A DNA stretch of 64,000 bases from Flavobacterium branchiicola (GCF_018383905.1 NZ_JAGYWA010000005.1:186001-250000), one strand, 5' to 3'; positions 52,851-61,788 are shown, numbered from the stretch's first letter. The notes: generated from the letters alone by a model not told the origin. Translations and numbers: made by a program.

Positions 52851-53984
52851 ATGTTTGACGTATATATTACCAAAGCCGCAAAGTATTTGCCAAATGAAGC
52901 TGTTTCAAATGATGAAATGGAGAATTATTTAGGGCTAATCAATGACACCGCTTCAAAAGCAAGGCGTATTATTTTGCGCAATAATAAAATTACAAGCCGA
53001 TATTATGCTGTAGACAAAGCCGGAAAAAGCACACATACCAATGCGGAGCTTACCCGAAATGCCGTTTTACAGTTATTTGATGAAAAATTTACAGATCAGG
53101 ATCTAGAAGTACTGTCTTGTGGTACCTCATCACCGGATATTTTAGCACCTTCGCACGCTGCAATGGTTCACGGATTATTGAAAAATAAATCTGTCGAATT
53201 AAATTCATCTATGGGAATTTGCTGTTCTGGAATGAATGCCTTAAAATACGGTTTTCTTTCTATAAAATCAGGAAACTCAAACAATGCAATTTGCACAGGA
53301 TCTGAAAAAGTTTCTACCTGGCTTTCTGCACAAAAATACAATCACGAAATCATCAATTTAAAAAATCTGGAAGAGCAGCCTATAATTGCCTTCAAAAAAG
53401 ATTTTTTAAGATGGATGTTGTCTGATGGCGCCGGAGCATTTTTATTGGAAAATAAACCTAGCGGAGAAATTTCATTAAAAATTGAATGGATGGAAGCTTA
53501 TTCGTATGCTTACGAATTAGAAACCTGTATGTATGCCGGAGGAGACAAACAAGAAAACGGAGATATAAAACCTTGGAGTAATTACGGACCGGATCAATGG
53601 TTAAACGAATCTGTGTTTGCCGTAAAACAGGATGTAAAATTATTGGACGAATTTATTCTGCCAAAAGGGGTTGAAAGTATGAGTGATGCTATGGCAAAAC
53701 ACAATATTACGGCTCAGGATGTCGATTACTTTTTACCACACGTTTCCTCTCACTTTTTTGTTGAAGGACTTAAAAAAGGATTAGACGAAAAAGGAATTAT
53801 CATTACAGACGAAAAATGGTTTATGAACCTTTTAAGAGTTGGTAATGTTGGATCGGCTTCAATTTATATTGCACTTGAAGAATTAATGCATTCAGGAAAA
53901 TTAAAAAAAGGAGATAAAATTTTATTATCTGTTCCTGAAAGTGGCCGTTTTTCATTTGCTTATGCCTATTTAACGGTTTGCTAA
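52851..53984 (+). CDS. darB: Dialkylresorcinol ketosynthase DarB (FabH-like)
   Basis: A 377-residue thiolase-fold ketosynthase III-like enzyme that condenses two acyl thioesters into a dialkylcyclohexanedione. Nucleophile Cys lies in SSMGICCSGMNALKYGFL (about 121-122), His in YFLPHVSSHFFVEG (about 297) and Asn in VGNVGSASIYIALEE (about 330). The gene follows darA by 17 bp, and its stop overlaps the next start as TAATG. Confidence 0.93.
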   Translation: MFDVYITKAAKYLPNEAVSNDEMENYLGLINDTASKARRIILRNNKITSRYYAVDKAGKSTHTNAELTRNAVLQLFDEKFTDQDLEVLSCGTSSPDILAPSHAAMVHGLLKNKSVELNSSMGICCSGMNALKYGFLSIKSGNSNNAICTGSEKVSTWLSAQKYNHEIINLKNLEEQPIIAFKKDFLRWMLSDGAGAFLLENKPSGEISLKIEWMEAYSYAYELETCMYAGGDKQENGDIKPWSNYGPDQWLNESVFAVKQDVKLLDEFILPKGVESMSDAMAKHNITAQDVDYFLPHVSSHFFVEGLKKGLDEKGIIITDEKWFMNLLRVGNVGSASIYIALEELMHSGKLKKGDKILLSVPESGRFSFAYAYLTVC

Positions 53985-54415
53985 TGAATATTTCTTTACT
54001 TCTGGATAAAGAAGCAGTCGAAAATCTGATTCCGCAAAAGTTTCCTTTTGTTATGATAGATCGTATGTATTCTTATACAGAAACGACATTAGTTTCCGGA
54101 TTCAATATTAAGGAAGGAAATATTTTTTTAGAAGGAAACTCTTTTTTAGAAGCAGGTTTAATCGAACATATGGCACAATCTGTTGCCTTACATACCGGTT
54201 ATCAGTTTTTTTTGAAAAATGAAACCGCTCCAACCGGATATATTGGCTCAATTAAAGAGATTGATATAAAAAAATTACCTGAAATTGGTGACACGATTCT
54301 ATCAAATGTTACCATTTTACAGGAATTTGCAGGAGTTACTTTAGTTGATATTGTAACTTTTTTAAACGATGAAGAAATTGCTAGCGGACAAATGAAAACC
54401 GTTTTAGCTAAATAA
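53984..54415 (+). CDS. FabZ/hotdog-fold dehydratase-like protein
   Basis: A 143-residue single hotdog domain. ENLIPQKFPFVMIDRMYSYT resembles the FabZ opening and FLEAGLIEHMAQSVALH its central helix. The canonical HFPG catalytic His motif is not evident (FLEGNSFLEAG instead), so activity may be altered. ATG 53984 shares a base with the darB stop; the in-frame TTG two codons earlier is less likely. It probably takes part in dehydration during polyene or resorcinol assembly. Confidence 0.85.
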   Translation: MNISLLLDKEAVENLIPQKFPFVMIDRMYSYTETTLVSGFNIKEGNIFLEGNSFLEAGLIEHMAQSVALHTGYQFFLKNETAPTGYIGSIKEIDIKKLPEIGDTILSNVTILQEFAGVTLVDIVTFLNDEEIASGQMKTVLAK

Positions 54416-54423
54416 AACAAAAT

Positions 54424-54882
54424 ATGACGGCTGGTGTTGAAATACAAAATTACTTACCTCATCGAGCTCCCATGCTCATGGTCGATTTGATTTTAGATAT
54501 CGATACTAACTTCGTAGAAACTATTTTTTTAATCGAAGAAGACAATATTTTTGTTGATAACGGGATTTTTACTGAAGCGGGATTAATCGAAAACACAGCT
54601 CAGACTTGTTCTTCGATCGTGGGTAAAAAATATTTTTTTGATGAAAACGGCACAGAAAATGGAAACGTAAACGTTATTGGTTTTATCAGCGCCATAAAAA
54701 ATCTAAAGATATTTTTATTGCCAAAAGTTGGCAACACAATAACAACAAAAGCAACTTTAGTTTCAAAATTTGTCGGCGATGATTATACTTTATGTACAAT
54801 GAGTTGTCAGAGTTCAATCGAAAATAAAACACTTTTAGAATGCGAAATTAATTTGTTTATTCAAAAGACGATTTCAGTTTAA
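54424..54882 (+). CDS. Hotdog-fold 3-hydroxyacyl-ACP dehydratase-like protein (ApeP-like)
   Basis: A 152-residue second hotdog domain in tandem, with QNYLPHRAPMLMVDLILDID and FTEAGLIENTAQTCSSIVGK. The LPHRxPMLMVD opening resembles aryl polyene dehydratases such as ApeP. It too lacks a plain HFPG motif. The two proteins may form a heteromeric dehydratase. It lies 8 bp after its neighbour and overlaps the next gene by one base. Confidence 0.85.
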   Translation: MTAGVEIQNYLPHRAPMLMVDLILDIDTNFVETIFLIEEDNIFVDNGIFTEAGLIENTAQTCSSIVGKKYFFDENGTENGNVNVIGFISAIKNLKIFLLPKVGNTITTKATLVSKFVGDDYTLCTMSCQSSIENKTLLECEINLFIQKTISV

Positions 54883-55199
54883 TGAGTTCAAAAAAAATCC
54901 TTTTACATTTAGTAACCCGAATTGGGATTTTAATACTTTTATTTGGATTGGTTTTCTTATTTTGGTATTTCACTAATGATCCTCATAAACATTGCGACGG
55001 AAATGGACACAGACATTTTGATAGTGGTTTAGGATTTTTTATTATGGAGTTAATGATAACTCTTGCATTTTATTCGGGATTAGTAATTGAAATGCTTTAT
55101 TTATTTGTGAAAAAACAAGAACGTTTAGCTTTCGCAAATCTTGGTTTTTTAATATTTAGTATATCTGCAGCATTGGCTTGTATGTATCTAATAAATTAA
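54882..55199 (+). CDS. Small membrane protein with His-rich loop
   Basis: A 105-residue protein with three hydrophobic segments (about 10-28, 48-70, 80-103) and a polar loop, FTNDPHKHCDGNGHRHF, holding four His and one Cys, which could bind metal. I do not recognise a family. Translation couples to the dehydratase stop (TAATGA). Confidence 0.78.
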   Translation: MSSKKILLHLVTRIGILILLFGLVFLFWYFTNDPHKHCDGNGHRHFDSGLGFFIMELMITLAFYSGLVIEMLYLFVKKQERLAFANLGFLIFSISAALACMYLIN

Positions 55200-55208
55200 A
55201 TTTAGTAT

Positions 55209-55613
55209 ATGGAAAAGGATAATGTACCACAGCACGATGGAAATTTAAGCAAAAAGAATCTTAAAGAACTGGTTTACGCCACAGACGAAAACGGTGAATA
55301 TACAACCGCTTTGAGTACAGGCTGGGAACCAAAAGCAATCGCACTTTCTAACGCGATTGACGACATAAAAGAACGCGCAGAAGAAGCAAAACAGCAAGTT
55401 CTAAACGGAGAATTAAGTCCGATTTGTTATTATATGGAACTTAACAAAATGGATCTTTCGATTCTTGCCGGTTATGTAGAAATGTGGAAATGGCGTGTAA
55501 AAAGACATTTTAAACCGTCTGTTTTTGCTAAATTAAACGACAAAACTTTACAAAAATATGCTGACGCTTTTGATATTTCAATTGCCGAATTAAAAAATAG
55601 TATCTCAAAATAA
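55209..55613 (+). CDS. Conserved hypothetical protein of the pigment cluster
   Basis: A 134-residue soluble, mostly helical protein (LSNAIDDIKERAEEAKQQVL; VEMWKWRVKRHFKPSVFAKL). No signal peptide or catalytic motif. Its stop overlaps the start of the BtrH-like gene by one base (TAATG), so both probably act together, perhaps with the ABC exporter next to them. Confidence 0.78.
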   Translation: MEKDNVPQHDGNLSKKNLKELVYATDENGEYTTALSTGWEPKAIALSNAIDDIKERAEEAKQQVLNGELSPICYYMELNKMDLSILAGYVEMWKWRVKRHFKPSVFAKLNDKTLQKYADAFDISIAELKNSISK

Positions 55614-56611
55614 TGCAAGTTACTTTTACACATCATCAATCTGCTCATTGTGAAAACGGAGTAGCTTCAAACCTTTTAAAAAATAGCGGACTCAATATCA
55701 GCGAACCGATGGTTTTCGGAATTGGTTCGGGACTTTTTTTCGTGTATTTGCCTTTTTTAAAAGTAAATCATGCACCGGCAATCAGTTACAGAACATTGCC
55801 TGGACAAATTTTTAATAAAGTCGCAAATCGTTTAAATCTAAAAATAAAAAGACAAAAATTTTCTTCGGTAAGCAATGCCAATAAAGCGTTGGAAGAAAAT
55901 CTAAAAAATAATATCCCAACAGGATTACAAGTTGGTGTTTACCATTTAAGTTATTTCCCTGACGAATATCGTTTTCACTTCAACGCGCACAATTTAGTCG
56001 TTTACGGAAAAACCGAAACCGATTATTTAATCAGTGATCCGGTAATGGAAACCGTTACTACTTTGACACATGAAGAAATGGATAAAGTACGTTTTGCCAA
56101 AGGTGCTTTTGCACCGAGAGGTCAAATGTATTATCCAATTCAGATTCCAAGCAATGTTGATTTGAAAAGTGCGATTATCAAAGGAATCAAAAATACCTGT
56201 CGCGATATGCTGGCACCAATGCCAATTGTTGGTGTTCGCGGAATTAAAATGGTTTCGCGCCGAATTCGACAATGGCCTAAAAAACACGGCGTTCGAAAAG
56301 CCAATCATTATTTGGCTCAGATGGTTCGTATGCAGGAAGAAATTGGAACAGGCGGCGGTGGCTTCCGATTTATTTATGCGGCATTTTTACAAGAAGCATC
56401 GGTTATTTTGAATAATGAAGAATTGAAAAATCTTTCTAAAGAAATGACAAAAATTGGCGATTCCTGGCGTGATTTTGCCGTTGAAGCTTCCCGAATTTAT
56501 AAAAACAGAAGTGCCAAAGAAGATGCTTACAACGCAATTGCCGATGAACTTCTGGACATTGCGAATCGCGAAGAAATCTTTTTCAAAAAACTAAAAAAAG
56601 CAATCAGCTAA
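55613..56611 (+). CDS. BtrH N-terminal domain protein
   Basis: A 332-residue cytosolic protein. The N-terminus TFTHHQSAHCENGVASNLLK has the Cys-containing opening of BtrH-type acyltransferases, which move an acyl chain from a carrier protein to an amine in butirosin synthesis. HFNAHNLVVYGKTETDYLISDP (about 122-143) supplies the expected His and Asp. In this cluster it could transfer a carrier-bound polyene or fatty acyl group. It is followed by ABC exporter genes. Confidence 0.85.
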   Translation: MQVTFTHHQSAHCENGVASNLLKNSGLNISEPMVFGIGSGLFFVYLPFLKVNHAPAISYRTLPGQIFNKVANRLNLKIKRQKFSSVSNANKALEENLKNNIPTGLQVGVYHLSYFPDEYRFHFNAHNLVVYGKTETDYLISDPVMETVTTLTHEEMDKVRFAKGAFAPRGQMYYPIQIPSNVDLKSAIIKGIKNTCRDMLAPMPIVGVRGIKMVSRRIRQWPKKHGVRKANHYLAQMVRMQEEIGTGGGGFRFIYAAFLQEASVILNNEELKNLSKEMTKIGDSWRDFAVEASRIYKNRSAKEDAYNAIADELLDIANREEIFFKKLKKAIS

Positions 56612-56618
56612 TTATATT

Positions 56619-57371
56619 TTGAATTCCATTATAAAAATAGAATCTCTTTCTAAGAAATACAAAGAAGCAGAAATGTTTTCTTTGAACGATGTTTCGATGG
56701 AGATTAACGAAGGACAAATTTTTGGTTTGCTTGGACCAAACGGAGCCGGAAAAACAACTTTAATTTCCATGCTTTGTGGTTTGGTAAAACCCACTTCCGG
56801 ACATTTCACGATCAATGATTTAAGTTATTCCAGTCATTCGCTTAAAATCAAAAAAATTATTGGCGTTGTTCCTCAGGAATATGCCTTATACCCTACTTTG
56901 ACGGCAAGAGAAAATCTGCACTATTTTGGAAGTATGTACGGTTTGAAAGGTGCCTATTTAAAAGATAAAGTAATCGAAACTTTAGATCTTTTGGGCTTAT
57001 TAAAATTTGCCGACAAACCGGTTCAGACTTTTTCTGGCGGAATGAAACGCCGTGTAAATCTGATTGCCGGAATTCTGCACAATCCAAAAGTTTTGTTTTT
57101 AGATGAACCAACCGTTGGTGTTGATGTTCAGTCAAAAAATGCAATTTTGGATTATCTAAAAGTTCTGAATCAAAACGGAACTACAATTATTTATACTTCT
57201 CATCATTTGGCCGAAGCCGAAGATTTATGTGATACTATTGCTATTTTAGATCAAGGTCAGATTTATGCAAAAGGAACTCCGAAAACCTTAATTGATTCTA
57301 CAGAAAATGCACGAAACCTGGAAGACGTTTTTATTTCATTAACCGGTAAAGAACTGAGAGATGATATATAA
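56619..57371 (+). CDS. ABC transporter ATP-binding protein
   Basis: A 250-residue nucleotide-binding subunit. Walker A is LLGPNGAGKTTL (about 36-47), Q-loop VVPQEYALYP, signature TFSGGMKRRVNL (about 136-147), Walker B VLFLDEPTVGVD (about 155-166) and H-loop TSHHLAEAED. The start is a TTG at 56619, needed to give the full first strand IIKIESLSKKYKEAEMFSLN. It overlaps the permease by 11 bp and likely exports flexirubin or a precursor toward the outer membrane. Confidence 0.92.
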   Translation: MNSIIKIESLSKKYKEAEMFSLNDVSMEINEGQIFGLLGPNGAGKTTLISMLCGLVKPTSGHFTINDLSYSSHSLKIKKIIGVVPQEYALYPTLTARENLHYFGSMYGLKGAYLKDKVIETLDLLGLLKFADKPVQTFSGGMKRRVNLIAGILHNPKVLFLDEPTVGVDVQSKNAILDYLKVLNQNGTTIIYTSHHLAEAEDLCDTIAILDQGQIYAKGTPKTLIDSTENARNLEDVFISLTGKELRDDI

Positions 57372-58644
57372 AATTTGGATGTCAATAGTAAAAGAATTTC
57401 TTTTATTAAAAAGAGATTTAGGCGGTTTAATTATTTTATTTATCATGCCTTTGGTTTTGGTAATTACGGTGACTTTAATTCAGGACAGCACTTTTAAAAC
57501 CATCAGCGATAATAAAATTCCCATTTTATTAGTCGATAATGATAATGGTTCCGTTTCAAAAACCGTTTTTGATAATCTGGAAAAAAGCCAGTTGTTTAGT
57601 GTTGTAACGCAAATTGACAATAAACCAATCACGGAAGAAATTGCCAGAGAAAATGTATACAAAGGAAAATTCCAACTAGCAATTATAATTCCGAAAAATT
57701 TAAGCATTGATCTGCAAGCAAAAGTTGATCAGAATGTAGAGAATATTGTAAGCAAAATGGGCTTCACGGATTCAATTGCAAAACCTGAAAAACCAAAAGC
57801 AATTCAGCAAAAAGAAGTGAAATTGTATTTTGACCCGGCGGTTCAGTTGAGTTTCAAAAACTCAGTCATGAGTTCGATTGACAAAATGATTTCTCAAATC
57901 GAAACCAAATCAATTTACACGACTTTTCAGAATCAGTTAGGCGAAGAAAATACTCAATTTGATCAAAAGAGTTTTATTACGTTCAAAGAAATAATTCCGA
58001 AAATAAACAACAAAGAAGTATTACCAAATTCGGTACAACATAACGTTCCGGCCTGGACACTTTTTGCGATATTTTTTATTGTGATTCCGCTTTCAATCAA
58101 TATTGTAAAAGAAAAATCACAAGGAACTTTTGTTCGATTATTAACCAATCCGGTTTCAAATTTGGTTGTCATTATTGGTAAAACTATCACTTATTCTGTA
58201 ATCTGTATGATTCAGTTTTATATGATGGTTGCCGTTGCGATTTTCCTTTTCCCACATATTGGACTTCCTCCATTAAATATTGAAGGACATTTATTTTTAA
58301 TGAGTGTCGTAGCTTTATTTTCAGGTTTTGCCGCAATTGGATTCGGAATTTTATTAGGAACCGTTGCCAGCACTCAGGAACAATCGGCACCATTTGGCGC
58401 AACGAGTGTTATTATTCTAGCGGCAATTGGCGGAGTTTGGGTTCCGGTTTTTGCCATGCCAAAAATTATGCAAATCATTGCCAAATCATCACCTATGAAT
58501 TGGGGATTAGAAGCTTTTTATGACGTTTTATTGCGTAATACCTCTTTCCTTGAAATCATTCCAAAAATAAGTTTGTTATTTTTGTTTTTCATAATCACAA
58601 CTTCCATCGCATTATTTTATGACAAAAAGAAAAGAACAGTATAA
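57361..58644 (+). CDS. ABC-2 type transporter permease
   Basis: A 427-residue inner-membrane protein with one N-terminal helix (GGLIILFIMPLVLVITVTLI), a large extracytoplasmic domain (about 45-225) and five or six C-terminal helices. This topology is that of ABC-2 drug, lipid and polyketide exporters. It overlaps the ATPase gene by 11 bp and the thioesterase gene by 26 bp, so the three are translated as a unit. Confidence 0.93.
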   Translation: MIYKIWMSIVKEFLLLKRDLGGLIILFIMPLVLVITVTLIQDSTFKTISDNKIPILLVDNDNGSVSKTVFDNLEKSQLFSVVTQIDNKPITEEIARENVYKGKFQLAIIIPKNLSIDLQAKVDQNVENIVSKMGFTDSIAKPEKPKAIQQKEVKLYFDPAVQLSFKNSVMSSIDKMISQIETKSIYTTFQNQLGEENTQFDQKSFITFKEIIPKINNKEVLPNSVQHNVPAWTLFAIFFIVIPLSINIVKEKSQGTFVRLLTNPVSNLVVIIGKTITYSVICMIQFYMMVAVAIFLFPHIGLPPLNIEGHLFLMSVVALFSGFAAIGFGILLGTVASTQEQSAPFGATSVIILAAIGGVWVPVFAMPKIMQIIAKSSPMNWGLEAFYDVLLRNTSFLEIIPKISLLFLFFIITTSIALFYDKKKRTV

Positions 58645-59068
58645 CGAAGCCACAGACTTGACGGTTTCTCACGAAATCAGAATTCGTTTTAACGAAACTG
58701 ATCCGTTGGGGATTGTTTGGCACGGCAATTATATTACCTATTTTGAAGATGGACGTGAAGCTTTTGGGCGTCAACATGGTCTTACTTATCTGGATATTGC
58801 AAAAACGGGATATACAACACCAATCGTAAAATCAAAATGTGAACATAAATTGTCGCTTCGTTACGGCGATGTTGTAACTATCGAAACAACGGTTGTTGAT
58901 ACACCAGCCGCAAAAATGATTTACCGCTTTAAAATTATTGATGCTAAAGGTGACGTGGCTTGCACTGGTGAAACAGTTCAGGTTTTTTTGGATAAAGAAG
59001 GAAATTTAATGCTGACAAATCCTCCTTTTTATGAGGAATGGAAACGAAAAGTTGGGTTGTTGAAGTAA
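58619..59068 (+). CDS. Acyl-CoA/ACP thioesterase (4HBT hotdog family)
   Basis: A 149-residue hotdog thioesterase. IRIRFNETDPLGIVWHGNYI and YFEDGREAFGRQHG contain the conserved Asp and the WHGNYxxYFE pattern of 4-hydroxybenzoyl-CoA thioesterase relatives. It may release or proofread acyl chains on the cluster's carrier proteins. The start lies inside the end of the permease gene. A REPIN-like element follows its stop. Confidence 0.9.
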   Translation: MTKRKEQYNEATDLTVSHEIRIRFNETDPLGIVWHGNYITYFEDGREAFGRQHGLTYLDIAKTGYTTPIVKSKCEHKLSLRYGDVVTIETTVVDTPAAKMIYRFKIIDAKGDVACTGETVQVFLDKEGNLMLTNPPFYEEWKRKVGLLK

Positions 59069-59074
59069 AACACG

Positions 59075-59215
59075 TTTCCTGCAAGGTTTTCAAAACCTTG
59101 TAGGTATACATAGAAATCAAATAAATCAGCTTAATCTGCAAAATCTGCGTGAAACCTTTTTCATATAAAGCTCTAAAATAAAACACCTACAAGGTTTTGA
59201 AAACCTTGCAGGAAA
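59075..59215. repeat. REPIN-like element: two 31-bp inverted palindromes
   Basis: The 31-bp arm at 59075-59105 (TTTCCTGCAAGG...CTTGTAGGT) recurs exactly inverted at 59185-59215. Each arm is itself a palindrome centred on AAGGTTTTCAAAACCTT. About 80 bp lies between. It sits between the thioesterase and ketosynthase genes, ending 11 bp before the latter's ATG. Confidence 0.85.
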
Positions 59216-59226
59216 TAAAACATAAA

Positions 59227-60366
59227 ATGATACGAGAAATATACATTACCGAAACAAATTGTATCACGCCATTAGGTTTTGATGTGGAATCCAACATTGA
59301 AGCAATTCTTCGTGGCGATTCTGGAATTCAACTTCATGATGAAATTTCTTTAATGCCGAATTCATTTTATGCTTCTATTATTTCTGATGAAAAAATAAAC
59401 AGTGCTTTTACAAAAATCAGCAATGAAACGAAATATTCCCGTTTAGAGAAAATGATGATTTTGGCTTTAGAACCAATTGTTAAAAATTCTAAAATTGAAT
59501 TAAACTCAAAAACTGCTTTTATACTTTCTACTACAAAAGGAAATGTAACAGCTTTGCAAAATCAATCTGAAGAAAATTTCAATAACGCACATTTAGATGT
59601 TTTGGCAAAAAATGTTGCAGACTTTTTCAAGTTTCAAACACAGCCAATTGTCGTTTCAAATGCTTGTGTTTCTGGAATTTTAGCCGTTTCAGTTGCGAAA
59701 AGAATGATTCAGTCGGAGCTTTATGACAATATTTTTGTTGTGGCTGGCGACGAAGTTTCCGAATTTGTTTTGTCTGGTTTTAATGCTTTTCAGGCAATGA
59801 GCGATTTGCCTTGCAAACCGTATTCTCAAAATAGAACGGGTGTAAGTTTGGGAGAAGCAACGGCTGCGGTTTTAGTTTCGGCGGAAGCCAGAAATGCTAA
59901 AATAAAAGTAATTGGAGATAGTTCGATAAACGATGCAAATCATATTTCTGGTCCTTCAAGAACAGGCGAAGGTTTGTTTAGAAGTATTCAAAATGCTTTG
60001 AAAGAAGCTCAAATTGAAACCAACAAATTAGATTATATATCAGCACACGGAACCGCAACGCCTTTCAACGACGAAATGGAAGCGATTGCCTTAAATCGTT
60101 TAGATTTGCAAAATGTTCCTATCAATAGTTTAAAAGGATTTTACGGTCATACGTTAGGCGCATCGGGATTGTTAGAAACGGTAATTGCAATAGAATCTGC
60201 GAATCAAAATATGCTTTTTGAATCAAAAGGTTTTGATGAAATAGGCGTAAGCGAAACTATTAATGTGATTGAGAAAAATCAAGAAAAGAAAATTGATTAT
60301 TTCCTGAAAACGGCTTCGGGATTTGGAGGTTGTAATACGGCTGTGGTTTTTGAAAAGGTAAGGTAG
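59227..60366 (+). CDS. Beta-ketoacyl synthase (FabF-like)
   Basis: A 379-residue condensing enzyme, MIREIYITETNCITPLGFDV at its start. Nucleophile Cys in VVSNACVSGILAVSVA (about 147), His in ISAHGTATPFNDEMEA (about 278) and LKGFYGHTLGASGLLE (about 312). I use ATG 59227; an upstream in-frame ATG at 59197 lies inside the REPIN-like repeat. It is divergent from the KS at 49.4 kb and may form a heterodimer or act on a different chain length. Confidence 0.92.
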   Translation: MIREIYITETNCITPLGFDVESNIEAILRGDSGIQLHDEISLMPNSFYASIISDEKINSAFTKISNETKYSRLEKMMILALEPIVKNSKIELNSKTAFILSTTKGNVTALQNQSEENFNNAHLDVLAKNVADFFKFQTQPIVVSNACVSGILAVSVAKRMIQSELYDNIFVVAGDEVSEFVLSGFNAFQAMSDLPCKPYSQNRTGVSLGEATAAVLVSAEARNAKIKVIGDSSINDANHISGPSRTGEGLFRSIQNALKEAQIETNKLDYISAHGTATPFNDEMEAIALNRLDLQNVPINSLKGFYGHTLGASGLLETVIAIESANQNMLFESKGFDEIGVSETINVIEKNQEKKIDYFLKTASGFGGCNTAVVFEKVR

Positions 60367-60367
60367 T

Positions 60368-60949
60368 ATGGAAAATCAAACGAATTGGACACCGTTTCCT
60401 GATGATAATTTATTAGGTTTAACAGATAAAAATCAAATCAACGAAATTGAAGCGATAGGTATTGCTAAAGCTGAACTTTATACTTTTGAATTAGAAGTTG
60501 ATGTTGAAATCTCTACAATGCTTATTCTTGAAATTCATAAAATTGCTTTTGAACAACTTTACGATTGGGCTGGAAAATGGAGAAAAACTGAAGTTTCAGT
60601 TGGGCAACTTATTCCGCCAAAACCTACTTTAGTTTTACAAGCCATGTTTCAATTTTTGGATAATTTGAATTTTAAAATTTCCATTTCTAAAACTCAAAAC
60701 GATCATATTGAATGCTTAGTTTATGCTCATTATGAGTTTATAAGAATACATCCGTTTAATAATGGAAATGGAAGAACCGGAAGGATTCTTATGAATCTTA
60801 TCGCTTTAAAATTTGGATATCAGCCATTGGAATTATATCATAGAGAAGGCGAAAGCAGAAAATTTTATATTAACGCCATGAAACTAGCTGATAATGGAGA
60901 TTATAAATTATTAAACCAATTAATTACCGAAGAACTGATTTCCTTTTAA
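60368..60949 (+). CDS. Fic/DOC family protein
   Basis: A 193-residue Fic-domain protein. The full catalytic loop HPFNNGNGRTGR is present (His about 128), the signature of enzymes that transfer AMP to protein hydroxyls. The N-terminal TPFPDDNLLGLTDKNQINEI and LYDWAGKWRKTEVSVG match the short 'mobile mystery protein B' type. I find no clear [S/T]xxxE[G/N] inhibitory motif in it. It starts one base after the KS stop, although Fic proteins are not pigment enzymes, so it looks like an inserted module. Confidence 0.92.
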   Translation: MENQTNWTPFPDDNLLGLTDKNQINEIEAIGIAKAELYTFELEVDVEISTMLILEIHKIAFEQLYDWAGKWRKTEVSVGQLIPPKPTLVLQAMFQFLDNLNFKISISKTQNDHIECLVYAHYEFIRIHPFNNGNGRTGRILMNLIALKFGYQPLELYHREGESRKFYINAMKLADNGDYKLLNQLITEELISF

Positions 60950-61105
60950 TTCTTTTTCTTTTAAAATGGCATCGACAATTTTAACAACTTTACTTTTCGA
61001 AACTTGCTGCTCTTCTAATGACATTGTAGAAAATACGGTATCAGCAAGCACCTTTGATAAAAAAGTCTTGTTTTTTAATTGTGGATATTTTTCGTAGAAT
61101 TTCAT
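60920..61105 (-). CDS. Small protein convergent with the Fic gene
   Basis: A 61-residue helical, Lys-rich protein (MKFYEKYPQLKNKTFLSKVL ... KVVKIVDAILKEKELKGNQF). It overlaps the 3' end of the Fic gene by 30 bp on the opposite strand. A TAACTTTG -7 box lies about 7 bp before its ATG, giving a nearly leaderless mRNA. TMSLEE at its middle is close to, but not, the Fic-inhibitory motif. It could be an antitoxin-like partner; this is inference. Confidence 0.55.
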   Translation of the reverse strand: MKFYEKYPQLKNKTFLSKVLADTVFSTMSLEEQQVSKSKVVKIVDAILKEKELKGNQFFGN

Positions 61106-61149
61106 AACTTGACAAAGTTAGTTAATTTTCAACATAAGTAACATATTAA

Positions 61150-61764
61150 ATGAAACTATCAAAATTCATATATATAACTCTAATTCTTCTTTCTCTTTTT
61201 GGATGTAAAAAGAAAGAAGTGTTTGACGAATCCAAATTTGGAACAGATGTTTTGAATAGTGTCTTTCTCGAAATTGTAGATTCAGTTTATATGGATAGAA
61301 GAACTATGCTTCCTCCACCAATGCCAAGATTAGATTTTAAAACCAATAAGGAAGATACTACTGGATATCATGACAATTTAAAAAGGTATAATTTTGAACA
61401 AGACAGTATTAAAAAAGATAAACACAGAATTTTAATTGGTGTTCATGATTTTGTGGTAAGCAATGGAATTAATGATAGCAAATTTGATTTAACTCCTTTC
61501 AAAAACAATAAAAAATTTGATTTTCAATATATCTCTAAATTTCCTCCAGAAAGACTTTGGGATATCAATGATAAAAAAAGCAAAATGCCCGTCGGCACTA
61601 TTACCGTTCACAGAATTAATTTTAATAAAGAAAAAACATCCGGAACTTTAGATGCAAGTGCTTCTTGTGGCGGAGGAAAATGTGGGTGCGGATTTACAAT
61701 TAAAATTGAGAATAAATCCGGTAAATGGCATATTACAAAAATTTATAGTACTTGGGTTTCATAA
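61150..61764 (+). CDS. Hypothetical lipoprotein
   Basis: A 204-residue lipoprotein (signal MKLSKFIYITLILLSLFGC, Cys at 19). Near the C-terminus is a Cys/Gly cluster, SASCGGGKCGCGFTIKIENK (about 175-190), followed by a beta strand ending KWHITKIYSTWVS. I do not recognise the family. It lies between the Fic module and the next synthase-like gene and may be part of the inserted segment. Confidence 0.75.
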   Translation: MKLSKFIYITLILLSLFGCKKKEVFDESKFGTDVLNSVFLEIVDSVYMDRRTMLPPPMPRLDFKTNKEDTTGYHDNLKRYNFEQDSIKKDKHRILIGVHDFVVSNGINDSKFDLTPFKNNKKFDFQYISKFPPERLWDINDKKSKMPVGTITVHRINFNKEKTSGTLDASASCGGGKCGCGFTIKIENKSGKWHITKIYSTWVS

Positions 61765-61788
61765 ATTCAAGTATACAATAAACAAACA

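Noticed and set aside
59197..59226. Upstream ATG for the ketosynthase at 59227
   Set aside because: It lies inside an arm of the REPIN-like repeat, and the family start matches the later ATG.
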